Source: Prochlorococcus sp. AG-402-A08 (GTDB lineage Bacteria; Cyanobacteriota; Cyanobacteriia; PCC-6307; Cyanobiaceae). Taken from it: DNA of 44,397 nucleotides. Shown here piece by piece: positions 9,630 through 18,037 of this stretch. The notes under the pieces were generated by a model. It searched no databases. It worked only from the letters and a program-made list of their open reading frames with translations, and had not been told where the DNA came from. The DNA is taken from positions 1 to 44,397 of the forward strand of contig QCHH01000010.1 in NCBI GenBank assembly GCA_003279585.1, given 5' to 3'. The position numbers and the translations under genes are program-made. Every line of letters begins with the position of its first letter. Position 1 is the first letter of the stretch.

Positions 9630-9983
9630 TCAGTTATAATTTTGAATAAAGTCAATAAAACCCTGTGTTACCAGGTATATACCTAAACTTAACATAATTA
9701 TTCCTGAAATTAATGTAAACCTTTGTCTGGGCAAGTTATTAGCTATCCATCTACCTATTAGAACCCCCAGTAGACTTGTTGATATAAGAGCTAGTGCAGC
9801 ACCTATGAATATGATTATAGGTCTGCCTGACTGAGCTGAAAGGATTAAGGTTGCTAATTGTGTCTTATCGCCTAACTCTGCTAGAAAAATTGTGCTAAAA
9901 GAAGTAATTAATATACTAAAAAAAGTCGTAGAATCATCTTGATCACTACTTTCTTGTTGAGGACTTGAATTAGGCCGAGCCAT
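9630..9983 (-). CDS. Half-size UPF0016/GDT1-family cation exporter (manganese type), copy 1
   Basis: The product has 117 residues, with a hydrophilic Ser/Asp/Gln-rich N-terminus of about 20 residues followed by three hydrophobic segments. The signature ELGDKTQL is at residues 36-43. It is paralogous to the adjacent 98-residue gene: both share the GDKTQL motif, a following Thr/Ser-rich helix and a final hairpin ending in a hydrophobic helix. First gene of the pair. The likely role is Mn2+ export as a heteromer with its neighbour, important for the photosystem II manganese supply. This rests on family knowledge, not on anything further in the sequence. Confidence 0.88.
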   Translation of the reverse strand: MARPNSSPQQESSDQDDSTTFFSILITSFSTIFLAELGDKTQLATLILSAQSGRPIIIFIGAALALISTSLLGVLIGRWIANNLPRQRFTLISGIIMLSLGIYLVTQGFIDFIQNYN

Positions 9984-10294
9984 TACTTTTCATAAAGTGT
10001 TGTATTCCTTTTTTTATGTTTATACAATAACTCCATTTTATATATAAAACCTCTAAATGATCAAGTAATCAATTAATTGTCTATGTTATTCTTTTTTTCT
10101 AATGCCAGAGATTTAGCCAGATAATCTATAAATTAATCATTTCATAGGCTTAAAGTCCTGATTCAGACAAGTCTAATAATATATTCCTACTGCTTAAATC
10201 CGAAAAGTAAGCATATAACATCAAAATTTTTTAATTATTCCCTTGGAATGGCTATTCTTTAGTAGAATTTAAAAATTATATATTTCAGACCAAC
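9984..10294. other. 311-base spacer with two divergent promoters
   Basis: The spacer separates the leftward UPF0016 pair from the rightward psb30. It is strongly AT-rich and I see no ORF worth calling. A TATA-rich stretch at about 10274-10283, some 12-20 bases before the psb30 start codon, could be part of its promoter. No strong inverted repeat was seen. Confidence 0.5.
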
Positions 10295-10378
10295 ATGGGA
10301 AACCTATTGCCTTTAGTAGCAGTCTTTCTTGCAGGACCAGCAATCATTGCTTTGATCTTCTATAGAAGAGGCGTTTAA
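10295..10378 (+). CDS. psb30: Photosystem II protein Psb30 (Ycf12), 27 residues
   Basis: The peptide starts MGNLLPLVAVFLAG and ends AGPAIIALIFYRRGV. The C-terminal half matches the Psb30/Ycf12 signature (AGPxIIxLxxxRRG), the single-helix subunit at the edge of photosystem II near the PsbJ/cytochrome b559 side, which stabilises the complex. An in-frame TAG lies 33 bases upstream with no other ATG between, so 27 residues is the maximum plausible length with a normal start codon. This is shorter than the roughly 33-46 residues usual elsewhere. The gene ends two bases before the convergent recJ stop. Confidence 0.88.
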   Translation: MGNLLPLVAVFLAGPAIIALIFYRRGV

Positions 10379-10380
10379 AG

Positions 10381-12270
10381 CTAAGCAGCCTTACCAAGAG
10401 CAATCTCAGCGAAGGAAAGAATCTTTTTTGCGAATACTATTTGCTTTGTATTTAGGTTCTCAGGTAATGTTGAAGAATCGGAACTAATACTCTGTCCATT
10501 TGTATTTGTAATTAATATATTCTTATTGTCAATTAATTGGCATTTATAATTTTTATTATGTACTTTTAAATCAACAATATCTTTATGATTTTTTATATCT
10601 ACAATATTTAATTGTATTTTGTCTTGTTGTTTCCATCGATTAATTTCAATGTAAAAAGCAATATCTATTAAATCATTTTTGTTTAATTTAATAGATCCAT
10701 TCCATTTAATTGCGTGTACTGTATTAGTCCCATCATTAAGAGTCATTTTTAAATGATTACCCTTAAGTTTGTAGATATCAATAATTTTGCACTTTCTTGT
10801 CCAGAAAATTGGCTTGGGATTCATTATTCCAAAGGGGCCTATCAAATTTAATTGGTTATAAAAATCTAAATTAATATCAAGAAAACTTAAGTATGCATCT
10901 GGATTTATTACCTTATTTAAATCTATATTTTCAAATTCTCTATATGCAATCTCATTTAGTTTTTCTCTAAGACTTTGTATATTTTCTTCCTTTATTGAAA
11001 ATCCAGCAGCTGCTGAATGTCCGCCGTGAGCTATAAGAATATCACTGCATTCCTCTAAAGCAATATTTACCTTTAATTTATTGTTGGATCTAATTGATCC
11101 TCTGAAAGTTCCATCATTTGCTTTTGCTAGTATTGCAGTTGGTAAATTAAACTTATCTACCATTCTTGCGGCAACAATTCCAATTATCCCAGGATGCCAT
11201 TCTCTTTTCATGAGTACTAGAAACTTTTTATCACATTTATATTCACGTTGAGCAATTTCCAGAGCTTCTTGTTCAGTTAATAATGTTATTCTTTTTCTTT
11301 CTTTATTCAGTTCAAAACAATCTTTTGCTAGTTTATCTATATATACTTTAGAGTCACTAGTAAACAAGTCAATTATCATTTTTGGATCACCAATTCTACC
11401 AACAGCGTTTATCAGTGGAGCAATCTTATAACCTATAACTTCTGATGTAATATCTATATTATCAATGGAAAGCTTTTTCATAATAGATTTAATTCCTTTA
11501 TTACTAGTTTTATTGATTGTTGGTAAGCATTCTTTAAGCCATTTTCTATTTGCACCTTTGAGTGGAGCCATATCTGCAACAGTTCCAATACAAAAAAATG
11601 CATTTGCAGTAGTATTGTTAATATCAAAATTTAATTTTTTGCATATATTTTTTGCTAAAAGAAATGCTATACCAACACCAGCCAAATATTTATAAGGGGA
11701 GTTAAATGGAGTATTTTCAGGATGAATTAAAGCAAACATGTCTAATTTTATATTAGGTATTTTGTGGTGGTCGGTAATAATTAGATCAATACCTAATTCC
11801 TTTGACCTTTTTATTGCATCAAAGGCTGAAACTCCATTGTCTACAGTTACTACCAACTTTATTTCTTGCTTATTTATTTCATTAATCATGCTAAGATTTA
11901 GTCCATATCCTTCATCCTGTCTTGATGGTATGTATGACTTAACTTTTGCTCCAAGTGTTGATAATAGTTCAACTAACAGTGCCGTACTTGTTATACCATC
12001 AGCATCATAATCACCACATATCGCTATTTGTTCTTTTCTGCGGCAAGCTTTGATTATTCTACTAGACGCTTTATATAATTCGTTAAAATGATCCTCAGGA
12101 TTGGGAAGTTCTGAGGGTGATATATATTTTTCTAATTCATTTTTTAAATCTATCCCTCTTCTAATTAAGACTTTCTGTAAGGTATAGTTAAAACAGATAT
12201 TGATTAATTCATCATCATTAATAGGCATTGGTAATATCCACCTAATGACTTGTCTCTCATCTGTTTTCAA
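10381..12270 (-). CDS. recJ: Single-stranded-DNA-specific exonuclease RecJ
   Basis: RecJ is the 5'-3' ssDNA exonuclease of recombination and mismatch/base-excision repair. The 629 residues include the DHH phosphoesterase core: motif I CGDYDADGITSTAL (85-98, with Asp87, Asp89 and Asp91), VTVDNGVSA (141-149) and motif III TDHHKI (166-171). The DHHA1 motif GGHSAAAGF follows, and then an OB-type domain in the last 170 residues. All metal ligands are present, so it should be active. It is divergent from the HAD hydrolase gene across a 61-base intergenic promoter region, and convergent with psb30. Confidence 0.95.
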   Translation of the reverse strand: MKTDERQVIRWILPMPINDDELINICFNYTLQKVLIRRGIDLKNELEKYISPSELPNPEDHFNELYKASSRIIKACRRKEQIAICGDYDADGITSTALLVELLSTLGAKVKSYIPSRQDEGYGLNLSMINEINKQEIKLVVTVDNGVSAFDAIKRSKELGIDLIITDHHKIPNIKLDMFALIHPENTPFNSPYKYLAGVGIAFLLAKNICKKLNFDINNTTANAFFCIGTVADMAPLKGANRKWLKECLPTINKTSNKGIKSIMKKLSIDNIDITSEVIGYKIAPLINAVGRIGDPKMIIDLFTSDSKVYIDKLAKDCFELNKERKRITLLTEQEALEIAQREYKCDKKFLVLMKREWHPGIIGIVAARMVDKFNLPTAILAKANDGTFRGSIRSNNKLKVNIALEECSDILIAHGGHSAAAGFSIKEENIQSLREKLNEIAYREFENIDLNKVINPDAYLSFLDINLDFYNQLNLIGPFGIMNPKPIFWTRKCKIIDIYKLKGNHLKMTLNDGTNTVHAIKWNGSIKLNKNDLIDIAFYIEINRWKQQDKIQLNIVDIKNHKDIVDLKVHNKNYKCQLIDNKNILITNTNGQSISSDSSTLPENLNTKQIVFAKKILSFAEIALGKAA

Positions 12271-12331
12271 AAGCCTACCCTAGATTGATTCCTTAGTAAT
12301 CATAATTATATTTGCTTTATACGTAATTAAC

Positions 12332-13078
12332 ATGCATAAGTTAAAAGCAGTCTTTTGGGATGTTGATGGAACGATTGCTGACACAGAATTGTGTGGGCAT
12401 AGAGTCGCATTTAATTTGGCATTCAAGGATTTTGATTTGGATTGGGAATGGAATGAAAACGAGTACTTGGATCAACTAAAAATTTCAGGTGGTTTTAATC
12501 GGATCATCAACTATCGAAATAAAATAGAAAGTGAATTAAGTGATAGCCAATGTTCCAAAATTCAATTAAGAAAGCGTCATCATTACAAGAATTTAATTAA
12601 ATCTGGTAAAATCAAAGTAAGAGAAGGGGTGCTAAGGCTAATTAACGAACTTTCTAACTTTGATATTGAGCAATTTATAGTGACTACTAGTGGTAAAGAT
12701 TCCCTGGAACCTTTTTTACAAACTTCATTAAGTTCGCATTTAAATAACTTTTCAGGAATAATTACATACGAAGATGTAAGTAAACACAAGCCTTTTCCTG
12801 ATGCCTATCAACTGGCACTTAAATTAAGTAAATCATCAGAAATCAATTGCATAGCAATTGAAGATTCTTTGATTGGTGTTGAGGCAGCTAAGGCTGCAAA
12901 ACTTAATTGCCTCTTGACATTGCCCCCATGGGCAAGATCAACAGACAAAATTACTGAAAAAGCCAACGCATGTGTTAATAGTCTTGGCAATGAAGATTAT
13001 CCAACTACCGTTATTTATGGAAATAAATTGACTAGTAAATATGTTGATTTGGAATATTTAACAAATATTATTAACTAG
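12332..13078 (+). CDS. HAD-superfamily hydrolase, CbbY-like phosphatase
   Basis: The 248-residue protein has the HAD catalytic motif I FWDVDGTIADTE (nucleophile Asp10, acid/base Asp12), motif II TTSG, motif III Lys within SKHKPFPDAY, and motif IV AIEDSLIGVEAAKAA. The cap domain between motifs I and II and the SKHKPxPD form place it with the CbbY/beta-phosphoglucomutase-like sugar-phosphate phosphatases. In phototrophs CbbY removes the inhibitor xylulose-1,5-bisphosphate; whether that is the substrate here is unproven. Translation of the DUF565 gene starts two bases after its stop, so the two form an operon. Confidence 0.88.
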   Translation: MHKLKAVFWDVDGTIADTELCGHRVAFNLAFKDFDLDWEWNENEYLDQLKISGGFNRIINYRNKIESELSDSQCSKIQLRKRHHYKNLIKSGKIKVREGVLRLINELSNFDIEQFIVTTSGKDSLEPFLQTSLSSHLNNFSGIITYEDVSKHKPFPDAYQLALKLSKSSEINCIAIEDSLIGVEAAKAAKLNCLLTLPPWARSTDKITEKANACVNSLGNEDYPTTVIYGNKLTSKYVDLEYLTNIIN

Positions 13079-13080
13079 TA

Positions 13081-13410
13081 ATGCAGAATACTAAATTCCG
13101 AAAACTAGCTAACTTAATGGCAAGTTTTATTTTTCCAATAATCTCAGATTCATGGGCTAAGAGAAGTATATTGCTACTTTCTTTACTATTTGGTTTTTAT
13201 TTTACCAATAGTTTAATATCATTTTTATTAGATAAATCTATTAATACTATATTTCTTGCTATTTTTATATTGTTAATAATGGAGTTATCAATTCGATCAG
13301 CTCTAATATCGAGCTTTTCTAAATTCACTATAGTATTAATCTCAATTAATAATTTTAGAGTTGGTTCAACATATGCCCTAATTCTTGAAGCATATAAGCT
13401 CGGTTCTTAA
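13081..13410 (+). CDS. DUF565/Ycf20-family membrane protein
   Basis: This 109-residue protein has a hydrophilic N-terminus (KFRKLANLMASFI) and two hydrophobic segments (about 33-52 and 57-72), followed by a basic/hydrophobic tail ending RVGSTYALILEAYKLGS. Layout and the tail motif agree with DUF565, the family of chloroplast Ycf20. An algal/plant relative is linked to non-photochemical quenching, but the cyanobacterial role is unknown. It is directly downstream of the HAD gene and converges on rpmF with six bases between stops. Confidence 0.75.
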   Translation: MQNTKFRKLANLMASFIFPIISDSWAKRSILLLSLLFGFYFTNSLISFLLDKSINTIFLAIFILLIMELSIRSALISSFSKFTIVLISINNFRVGSTYALILEAYKLGS

Positions 13411-13416
13411 TTATCC

Positions 13417-13596
13417 TTAATCCGATTCTTCTTCAGAACTATCATTCATCGGATATACAAATCCTTGAGCTCTTCCAGTAAGTACCGATTTGCCTATTGA
13501 TAAAGCCTTTTCTGCAGCAATGGCAGCTTTGCCTTTCCATGTAGCATGCCTTTGATTTCTCTTTCCTTTTGAGGTTTTCTTCTTAGGTACTGCCAT
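13417..13596 (-). CDS. rpmF: 50S ribosomal protein L32
   Basis: This 59-residue protein starts [18 protein letters not shown], the diagnostic L32 N-terminus, followed by [20 protein letters not shown]. It has an acidic tail (SSEEESD), typical of cyanobacterial and chloroplast L32, which lack the zinc-finger Cys residues of many other bacteria. It is divergent from the FtsH-like gene across a 173-base AT-rich promoter region. Confidence 0.97.
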   Translation of the reverse strand: MAVPKKKTSKGKRNQRHATWKGKAAIAAEKALSIGKSVLTGRAQGFVYPMNDSSEEESD

Positions 13597-13769
13597 TTTT
13601 TCTAATTATTTACAGATTTTTCATTTTATAACGTCATGCACCAATTTAACAAAAACCCTTTGAGGAAAAACTAACTTCTTGTCTTTTTTTCTATATAAAC
13701 TCAAGTTAGCTAACATTTTGAGTATAGTTTATATATAAATTCTTTCGAATTAGTTAATTTAATTCTCAA

Positions 13770-15497
13770 ATGAGTAAAAGTTATAGTCAATTATTAAGGG
13801 ATATTGAAAGTGGCGAAATTATTTCTATTATATTAATCCCAAACAGAAGAGAGGTGATAGTTGAATTAAGAAATGGAGAAAGAAATTTAATACCAATATT
13901 TTATAATGATCAGAAAATTCTTCGGATAGCTGAAGAATATAATATCCCACTAACTGTAAGAGATATAAGATCAGAACAGCAATTGGCTAATCTACTTACA
14001 GGTTTTGGTCTTACATTAATATTCGTCTTATCACTCTCATATTTAATTAGAAGATCATCTAAGTTATTAAACAATATTCAGACTTTTTCTGGTCGTTCAT
14101 CACAGGTAAAAGAAGATGATATTAGAAAATATACTTTTGATGACGTTGCTGGATTGAATGAAGAATCTGATGAATTAAAAGAAATAGTAACTTTTTTAAA
14201 TAATCCGCAGAAATTAATTGACCTAGGTGCAAAAACTCCTAAGGGCATTTTGTTGGTGGGCCCCCCTGGTACGGGTAAGACATTATTAGCTCGTGCAATT
14301 GCAGGAGAGGCAGATGTTCCTTTCTTTTCTATATCTGCATCAGAATTTGTTCAGATGTTTGTTGGCGTTGGAGCTGGTCGTGTTCGAGATTTGTTTAAAA
14401 GTGCAAAATCAAAATCTCCTTGCATTGTTTTCATAGATGAAATTGATTCAATTGGACGCCAAAGAGGGGCTGGAATCGGCGGTGGCAATGATGAAAGAGA
14501 ACAAACCCTAAACCAACTTTTAACAGAGATGGATGGATTCGAAGCTAATAATGGTGTGATTGTAATTGCTGCCACTAATAGGCCCGATGTTCTTGACCAA
14601 GCGCTAACAAGACCAGGAAGATTTGATCGCCGTATTGTGATTTCTCTTCCTGATAGAAAATCAAGACACAAAATTTTATCTGTACATGCAAGATCAAAAC
14701 CTTTAAGCGATTCTGTGAATCTTATGGATTGGGCATCAAAGACTGCTGGTTTTTCCGGAGCAGATTTACAAAATCTTCTCAATGAAGCTGCAATTTATGC
14801 TGCTAGAAATCAAAAGTCGAGCATAAATAATATTGAACTTGATTACGCTCTTGAAAAAGCTCGATTTGGCATATTGTCCAAGCCACTTTCTGATTCTGCT
14901 AAGAAAAGACAAATCGCTTATCAGGTTATTGGTAAAACCCTTGTAGCTTTATTAATTCCAACAAACGATAAGTTAGAAAAAATCTCATTATTCAAATCTC
15001 TCGGAGATATGTCAGGAATGACTTGTTTCACACCTGATGAGGAGACTTTAGATAGTGGTCTTTTAACTAGAAGCTATATCTATAGCAAAATTGTTATTGC
15101 ACTTGGTTCTAGAGCTGCGGAAATAATTGTATTTGGTTCCAATGAAGTTACACAAGGATCGCAAAGGGATCTAGAAAATGTATATTTTTGGGCTAATCAA
15201 ATGGTTACTAAATTTGGGTTCTCTGATCTTGGCCCGATTGCATTTGAAGCCGACAGAGATTCAATTTTTCTCGGTAAAGATATTCTGAAAAGTAGAAAAG
15301 AATACTCTCAAAAGACAAGTAAGGAGATTGATATTCAAATAATTTCAATTGCAAAAAAGGCTATTAATCATGCAATAAAACTTCTTTCAGATAAAGTTCC
15401 ATTAATGGATCTTCTTGTTGAAGAATTAGTAGTTAATGAAACTCTTGAATCTGAATATGTTATTAATTCACTTAATTCTTACCTTTCTAGAAAATAA
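13770..15497 (+). CDS. FtsH-family AAA protein lacking the zinc-protease motif
   Basis: The 575-residue FtsH homologue has one predicted membrane helix (about 76-93); the usual first helix is missing and an in-frame TAA closes the reading frame just upstream of the ATG. The AAA module is complete: Walker A GPPGTGKT (164-171), Walker B IVFIDEID (219-226), and the second region of homology RPGRFDRR (281-288). In the M41 domain the expected HEAGH is QVIGK (385-389), so the two zinc histidines and the catalytic Glu are gone, although the third-ligand Asp (about 467, QGSQRDLEN) remains. It should be an ATP-driven unfoldase or partner subunit without protease activity, as in the plastid FtsHi proteins. 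Transcribed away from rpmF. Confidence 0.93.
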   Translation: MSKSYSQLLRDIESGEIISIILIPNRREVIVELRNGERNLIPIFYNDQKILRIAEEYNIPLTVRDIRSEQQLANLLTGFGLTLIFVLSLSYLIRRSSKLLNNIQTFSGRSSQVKEDDIRKYTFDDVAGLNEESDELKEIVTFLNNPQKLIDLGAKTPKGILLVGPPGTGKTLLARAIAGEADVPFFSISASEFVQMFVGVGAGRVRDLFKSAKSKSPCIVFIDEIDSIGRQRGAGIGGGNDEREQTLNQLLTEMDGFEANNGVIVIAATNRPDVLDQALTRPGRFDRRIVISLPDRKSRHKILSVHARSKPLSDSVNLMDWASKTAGFSGADLQNLLNEAAIYAARNQKSSINNIELDYALEKARFGILSKPLSDSAKKRQIAYQVIGKTLVALLIPTNDKLEKISLFKSLGDMSGMTCFTPDEETLDSGLLTRSYIYSKIVIALGSRAAEIIVFGSNEVTQGSQRDLENVYFWANQMVTKFGFSDLGPIAFEADRDSIFLGKDILKSRKEYSQKTSKEIDIQIISIAKKAINHAIKLLSDKVPLMDLLVEELVVNETLESEYVINSLNSYLSRK

Positions 15498-15515
15498 GTA
15501 AAAATTTAATTACTT

Positions 15516-16112
15516 TTAGAGTGCTGAAAAGTATTCCTTGCTTCCTTTAGGATCTTCCTTCATGGTTTTATCTCCTGGAGTCCAGCCAGCAGGACATACT
15601 TCATCAGGGTGGGATTCAACGTATTGATAGGCTTGTAAGATTCTCAGCGTTTCGTCAATATTGCGCCCAACAGGTGCTTTATTTATCGTTGAATGCATAA
15701 TTATTCCACTCGGATTAATTATAAATAAACCTCTATCAGCTTCTCCGTCATTATTTAATACGTTATATGATTGACAAATTTCACGCTTTAGATCTGATAC
15801 AAGGGGATAGTTAATATCTCCAATTCCACCCTCATTTCTTGGGGTTTGTATCCAGGCTAGATGAGTGAATTTACTATCTACAGAAACACCTAACACTTCA
15901 GTATTTTTGCTACTAAAATCGCTATATCTGTCGCTGAAAGCAGTAATCTCAGTTGGGCAGACAAATGTGAAGTCAAGTGGGTAGAAAAATAGAACCACGT
16001 ACTTTCCTCTGTATTGAGAAAGAGTTATATCCTTAAATTCTTGATCAACTACTGCTGTAGCAGCAAAATCAGGAGCTTGCATTCCTACTCTTAGGCAATC
16101 ATTTGTCGTCAT
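15516..16112 (-). CDS. Typical 2-Cys peroxiredoxin
   Basis: The protein reduces hydrogen peroxide and alkyl hydroperoxides, with electrons from thioredoxin. At 198 residues it has normal length. The peroxidatic Cys52 lies in [12 protein letters not shown] and the resolving Cys173 in [29 protein letters not shown] segment and a C-terminal YF (KEYFSAL) are the two motifs that make eukaryote-like 2-Cys enzymes sensitive to over-oxidation. It is convergent with the FtsH-like gene (18 bases between stops). Its start region is opposed to the next gene. Confidence 0.96.
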   Translation of the reverse strand: MTTNDCLRVGMQAPDFAATAVVDQEFKDITLSQYRGKYVVLFFYPLDFTFVCPTEITAFSDRYSDFSSKNTEVLGVSVDSKFTHLAWIQTPRNEGGIGDINYPLVSDLKREICQSYNVLNNDGEADRGLFIINPSGIIMHSTINKAPVGRNIDETLRILQAYQYVESHPDEVCPAGWTPGDKTMKEDPKGSKEYFSAL

Positions 16113-16236
16113 GGAGTTTGTTGCGTATTTTGATTGGTTTGGAGGGTCGAGAACTTTCCCTTTTCCTCTTTATAATTTATCATGTAAAGATCAAAGAATC
16201 TTACTCTTTCTATCTAAGCAAGCATATTTTATAAAA

Positions 16237-16647
16237 ATGAATGATCCAATAAGTTGGGACCCATCCCTTGTAAAAAAATTTAGTTCTTCTAATCATTATA
16301 AGCTCTTAAATCAATTGAGAAATGAAGTTAAAAAGTATCCTTTAAATAATAAGAAAAATACAACATCTAGTCAGAACACTGTTACTAATTTAGAAAATAA
16401 AGATAAATCAAATTTGTCTTATACACAAAATACTTCATTTCCAAATAATCCTACACAAGCTACTGATGCAAACAGGAATCAATCAACTGTAAGTTTTAAT
16501 AATGCCAAGAATTTTTCTATATACAATCAGACGGCAAATAACAATGATCAAAAAAATGCAAGTGTATTAATAGATCAAACAAAAACAGATGAAGATATTA
16601 TATTTCCATCCTTCAAAGAACGTCTTAATCAAATAGAGATGAAATAA
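16237..16647 (+). CDS. Conserved hypothetical protein with N-terminal folded segment and disordered tail
   Basis: I place the start at the ATG at 16237, giving 136 residues (MNDPISWDPSLVKKFSSSNH...). An upstream ATG at 16111 would add 42 residues that overlap the peroxiredoxin start and look like promoter sequence. The first 35 residues (WDPSLVKKFSS...KLLNQLRNEVKKYPL) look like a conserved helical motif seen in marine cyanobacterial hypotheticals. The rest is Asn/Gln/Thr/Ser-rich and probably disordered, ending with a charged segment (IIFPSFKERLNQIEMK). No function is recognised. Confidence 0.7.
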   Translation: MNDPISWDPSLVKKFSSSNHYKLLNQLRNEVKKYPLNNKKNTTSSQNTVTNLENKDKSNLSYTQNTSFPNNPTQATDANRNQSTVSFNNAKNFSIYNQTANNNDQKNASVLIDQTKTDEDIIFPSFKERLNQIEMK

Positions 16648-16758
16648 TAAATAATTTATAAAAAGCCTAGATATATAGTTAGAAAATAAAATTAATGAAC
16701 TAATAAAATCCTAATACAACAACTAAATTCATCTATTCGAGTTAATCTTTTAATCTAA

Positions 16759-16832
16759 TGTCAGTGGAGAGACTTGAACTCTCGACCTCAGCGTTATGAA
16801 TGCTGTGCTCTAACCGGCTGAGCTACACTGAC
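16759..16832 (-). tRNA. tRNA-Met (anticodon CAU)
   Basis: A complete 74-base cloverleaf on the minus strand: the acceptor stem GTCAGTG pairs perfectly with CACTGAC, the D-arm is GCTC/GAGC, the anticodon loop TTCATAA has anticodon CAT, and the T-arm GAGAG/CTCTC carries TTCAAGT. The discriminator base is A and CCA is not encoded. It lacks the C1:A72 mismatch and G-C-rich anticodon stem of initiator tRNA, so it is an elongator Met tRNA or, less likely, the lysidine-modified tRNA-Ile2, which also has a CAT anticodon in DNA. Confidence 0.93.
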
Positions 16833-16936
16833 TTATTGATACCTCCATAAATAAGAGATTTGGCTCTGGCTTACTTCAAGATAATTGTCCTTGAATAAGA
16901 GTTATCAAATCTGTTGTTCATAGGTATACATCCAAC

Positions 16937-17149
16937 ATGATAATTCAGGATGGTCTTCTGCGGAAGAAATCTTTAGATCTAATTTTCCGGATGTACATAG
17001 TAAAGCAAAACGACATAGAATATCTAGTTTTAGGAGACCTTCTGAATGAAAGGCTTCTTAATTTGAAGCAACTTCGAGCTCATTTCAGGAAAAGTAGGTA
17101 TAGATATCAAAGAAACCTTATATATATAAACCAAATAACCACGAAGTAA
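16937..17149 (+). CDS. Putative small basic protein
   Basis: Seventy codons, with a hydrophobic/charged first half (IEYLVLGDLLNERLLNL) and a strongly basic second half (KQLRAHFRKSRYRYQRNL), suggesting possible RNA or DNA contact. The upstream TAGG is a weak ribosome site. It lies just upstream of the tRNA gene on the opposite strand, at the beginning of the gene-poor stretch. Base composition and amino-acid use are plausible for a real gene, but I recognise no family, so it may be spurious. Confidence 0.35.
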   Translation: MIIQDGLLRKKSLDLIFRMYIVKQNDIEYLVLGDLLNERLLNLKQLRAHFRKSRYRYQRNLIYINQITTK

Positions 17150-17253
17150 AATATGAAATTTTAGGAATTTAAGCAAGGTGTTAAAATTCAAAATCGCTTA
17201 GCAAGCTTGTAAAGCAAAGAGAAAGAGAATATTAAAAAATTTCAATTTGATTA

Positions 17254-17481
17254 ATGGCTGTAGTAGATATAAAAAATGAATTGACAATGTTAATGAGTAG
17301 TTATTGCTTAAATGCATACCAGTCTTTGCTCGAGTATCCTGGTAAGATTTCTTACACCAAAATCTCGAAAGTTTCCTATTTACTTAAATTAAAGGCTCAA
17401 TCTAATTCAATATCTGATTTGGATAGAAAGCATAAAGCCTGGGGAAAGGAGGATAATAGAAATAATACATATTTCACATAA
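17254..17481 (+). CDS. Putative small protein of unknown function
   Basis: Seventy-five codons starting MAVVDIKNELTMLMSS. It has an amphipathic helical first half, a Tyr/Ser/Lys-rich middle (GKISYTKISKVSYLLKLKAQ) and a charged tail. No membrane segment or known motif. A small hairpin with a T-rich tail 24 bases after the stop (17506-17519) could terminate its transcript, which slightly favours a real gene. Confidence 0.45.
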   Translation: MAVVDIKNELTMLMSSYCLNAYQSLLEYPGKISYTKISKVSYLLKLKAQSNSISDLDRKHKAWGKEDNRNNTYFT

Positions 17482-17505
17482 ATAATACTGATATAAAAAG
17501 TAATG

Positions 17506-17526
17506 AGCTTTACAAAGCTTTATTTT
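17506..17526 (+). terminator. Possible intrinsic terminator after the 75-codon ORF
   Basis: AGCTT, loop TACA, AAGCT (17506-17519), followed by a T-rich run. The stem is short, so this is weak. Confidence 0.4.
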
Positions 17527-17607
17527 AATTCTTAAATTAAGTTATTTATTTTTATTGTTTAAATAATTTTTGTTGCCATAAATAAAAAAACTTGCTATGT
17601 ATTATTT

Positions 17608-17805
17608 GAGGGTGATCGGAACATAATGAAGCTTCCCCAACAGTAAGCTTCGTCATCCTCAATTACTTAAGGGTTGATACGAGATATAATCTAAAATTAT
17701 TTAGATTACTAATACTGCTTGTATTAATAGGCTTGTTGAGTATTAGTTGATAAAGAAGAAAGGTATACTCTTTCAATTGGGAAGATTCGCTAACAAGTTT
17801 TCTTC
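17608..17805. ncRNA. Candidate structured RNA: chain of hairpins
   Basis: An outer stem GAGGGTGA (17608-17615) with TCATCCTC (17653-17660), containing one G-U pair, encloses GAAGCTT (17628-17634) with AAGCTTC (17645-17651). A perfect 9-bp hairpin follows (TAATCTAAA 17687-17695, loop ATTA, TTTAGATTA 17700-17708). ACTAATACT (17708-17716) can then pair either with the near GTATTA (17721-17726) or, over nine bases, with AGTATTAGT (17739-17747), which are mutually exclusive choices. Two 5-bp hairpins follow (17758-17774 and 17781-17805). No known RNA family was recognised; strand and ends are unknown. Confidence 0.4.
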
Positions 17806-17881
17806 AATGTATATGTAAATTAATATAGTTATTATGCATAATCAAAAAATTATAAAGTCCTAATTATCTATTTAAATATAT

Positions 17882-18022
17882 TCATTTTTCATCGTCTTCA
17901 TTACCAAGCCTAATTTCAACACCAACAAATGATGCAAATAAAACGATGAATATGCCAATTATTGATTTCCATAAGCCAACATGAGTTACTTGCTCTGGAG
18001 ATTGAAAAAAATCTGGAATCAT
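17882..18022 (-). CDS. Small single-span membrane protein (46 residues)
   Basis: The sequence begins MIPDFFQSPEQVTHVGLWKS and is followed by one hydrophobic helix (IIGIFIVLFASFVGVEI) and a charged tail (RLGNEDDEK). The start ATG is at 18020-18022 and the stop TGA at 17882-17884. A one-helix protein with a short charged C-terminus of this size is typical of thylakoid or plasma-membrane accessory subunits, but no family was recognised. It lies 15 bases downstream of the 100-residue gene on the same strand, so the two are probably co-transcribed. Confidence 0.6.
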   Translation of the reverse strand: MIPDFFQSPEQVTHVGLWKSIIGIFIVLFASFVGVEIRLGNEDDEK

Positions 18023-18037
18023 TATTTAATCATACAT

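Larger units (their letters stand above)
17482..17881. other. 400-base spacer without ORF, several hairpins
   Basis: There is no coding potential on either strand. It contains the hairpin at 17506-17519 and the hairpin chain at 17608-17805, listed separately. The remainder is AT-rich. Confidence 0.7.

Noticed and set aside
14351-14782. 143-codon minus-strand ORF
   Set aside because: Antisense shadow of the AAA module of the FtsH-like gene.
16111-16236. Upstream start for the conserved hypothetical gene, giving 178 residues
   Set aside because: The extra 42 residues overlap the peroxiredoxin start and do not look conserved; the ATG at 16237 begins the motif-like part.
16759-17500. Integrative element inserted at the tRNA-Met gene
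   Set aside because: The gene-poor stretch lies on the 5' side of the tRNA, whereas integrases normally use the 3' end; no integrase and no repeat of the tRNA 3' end were seen.
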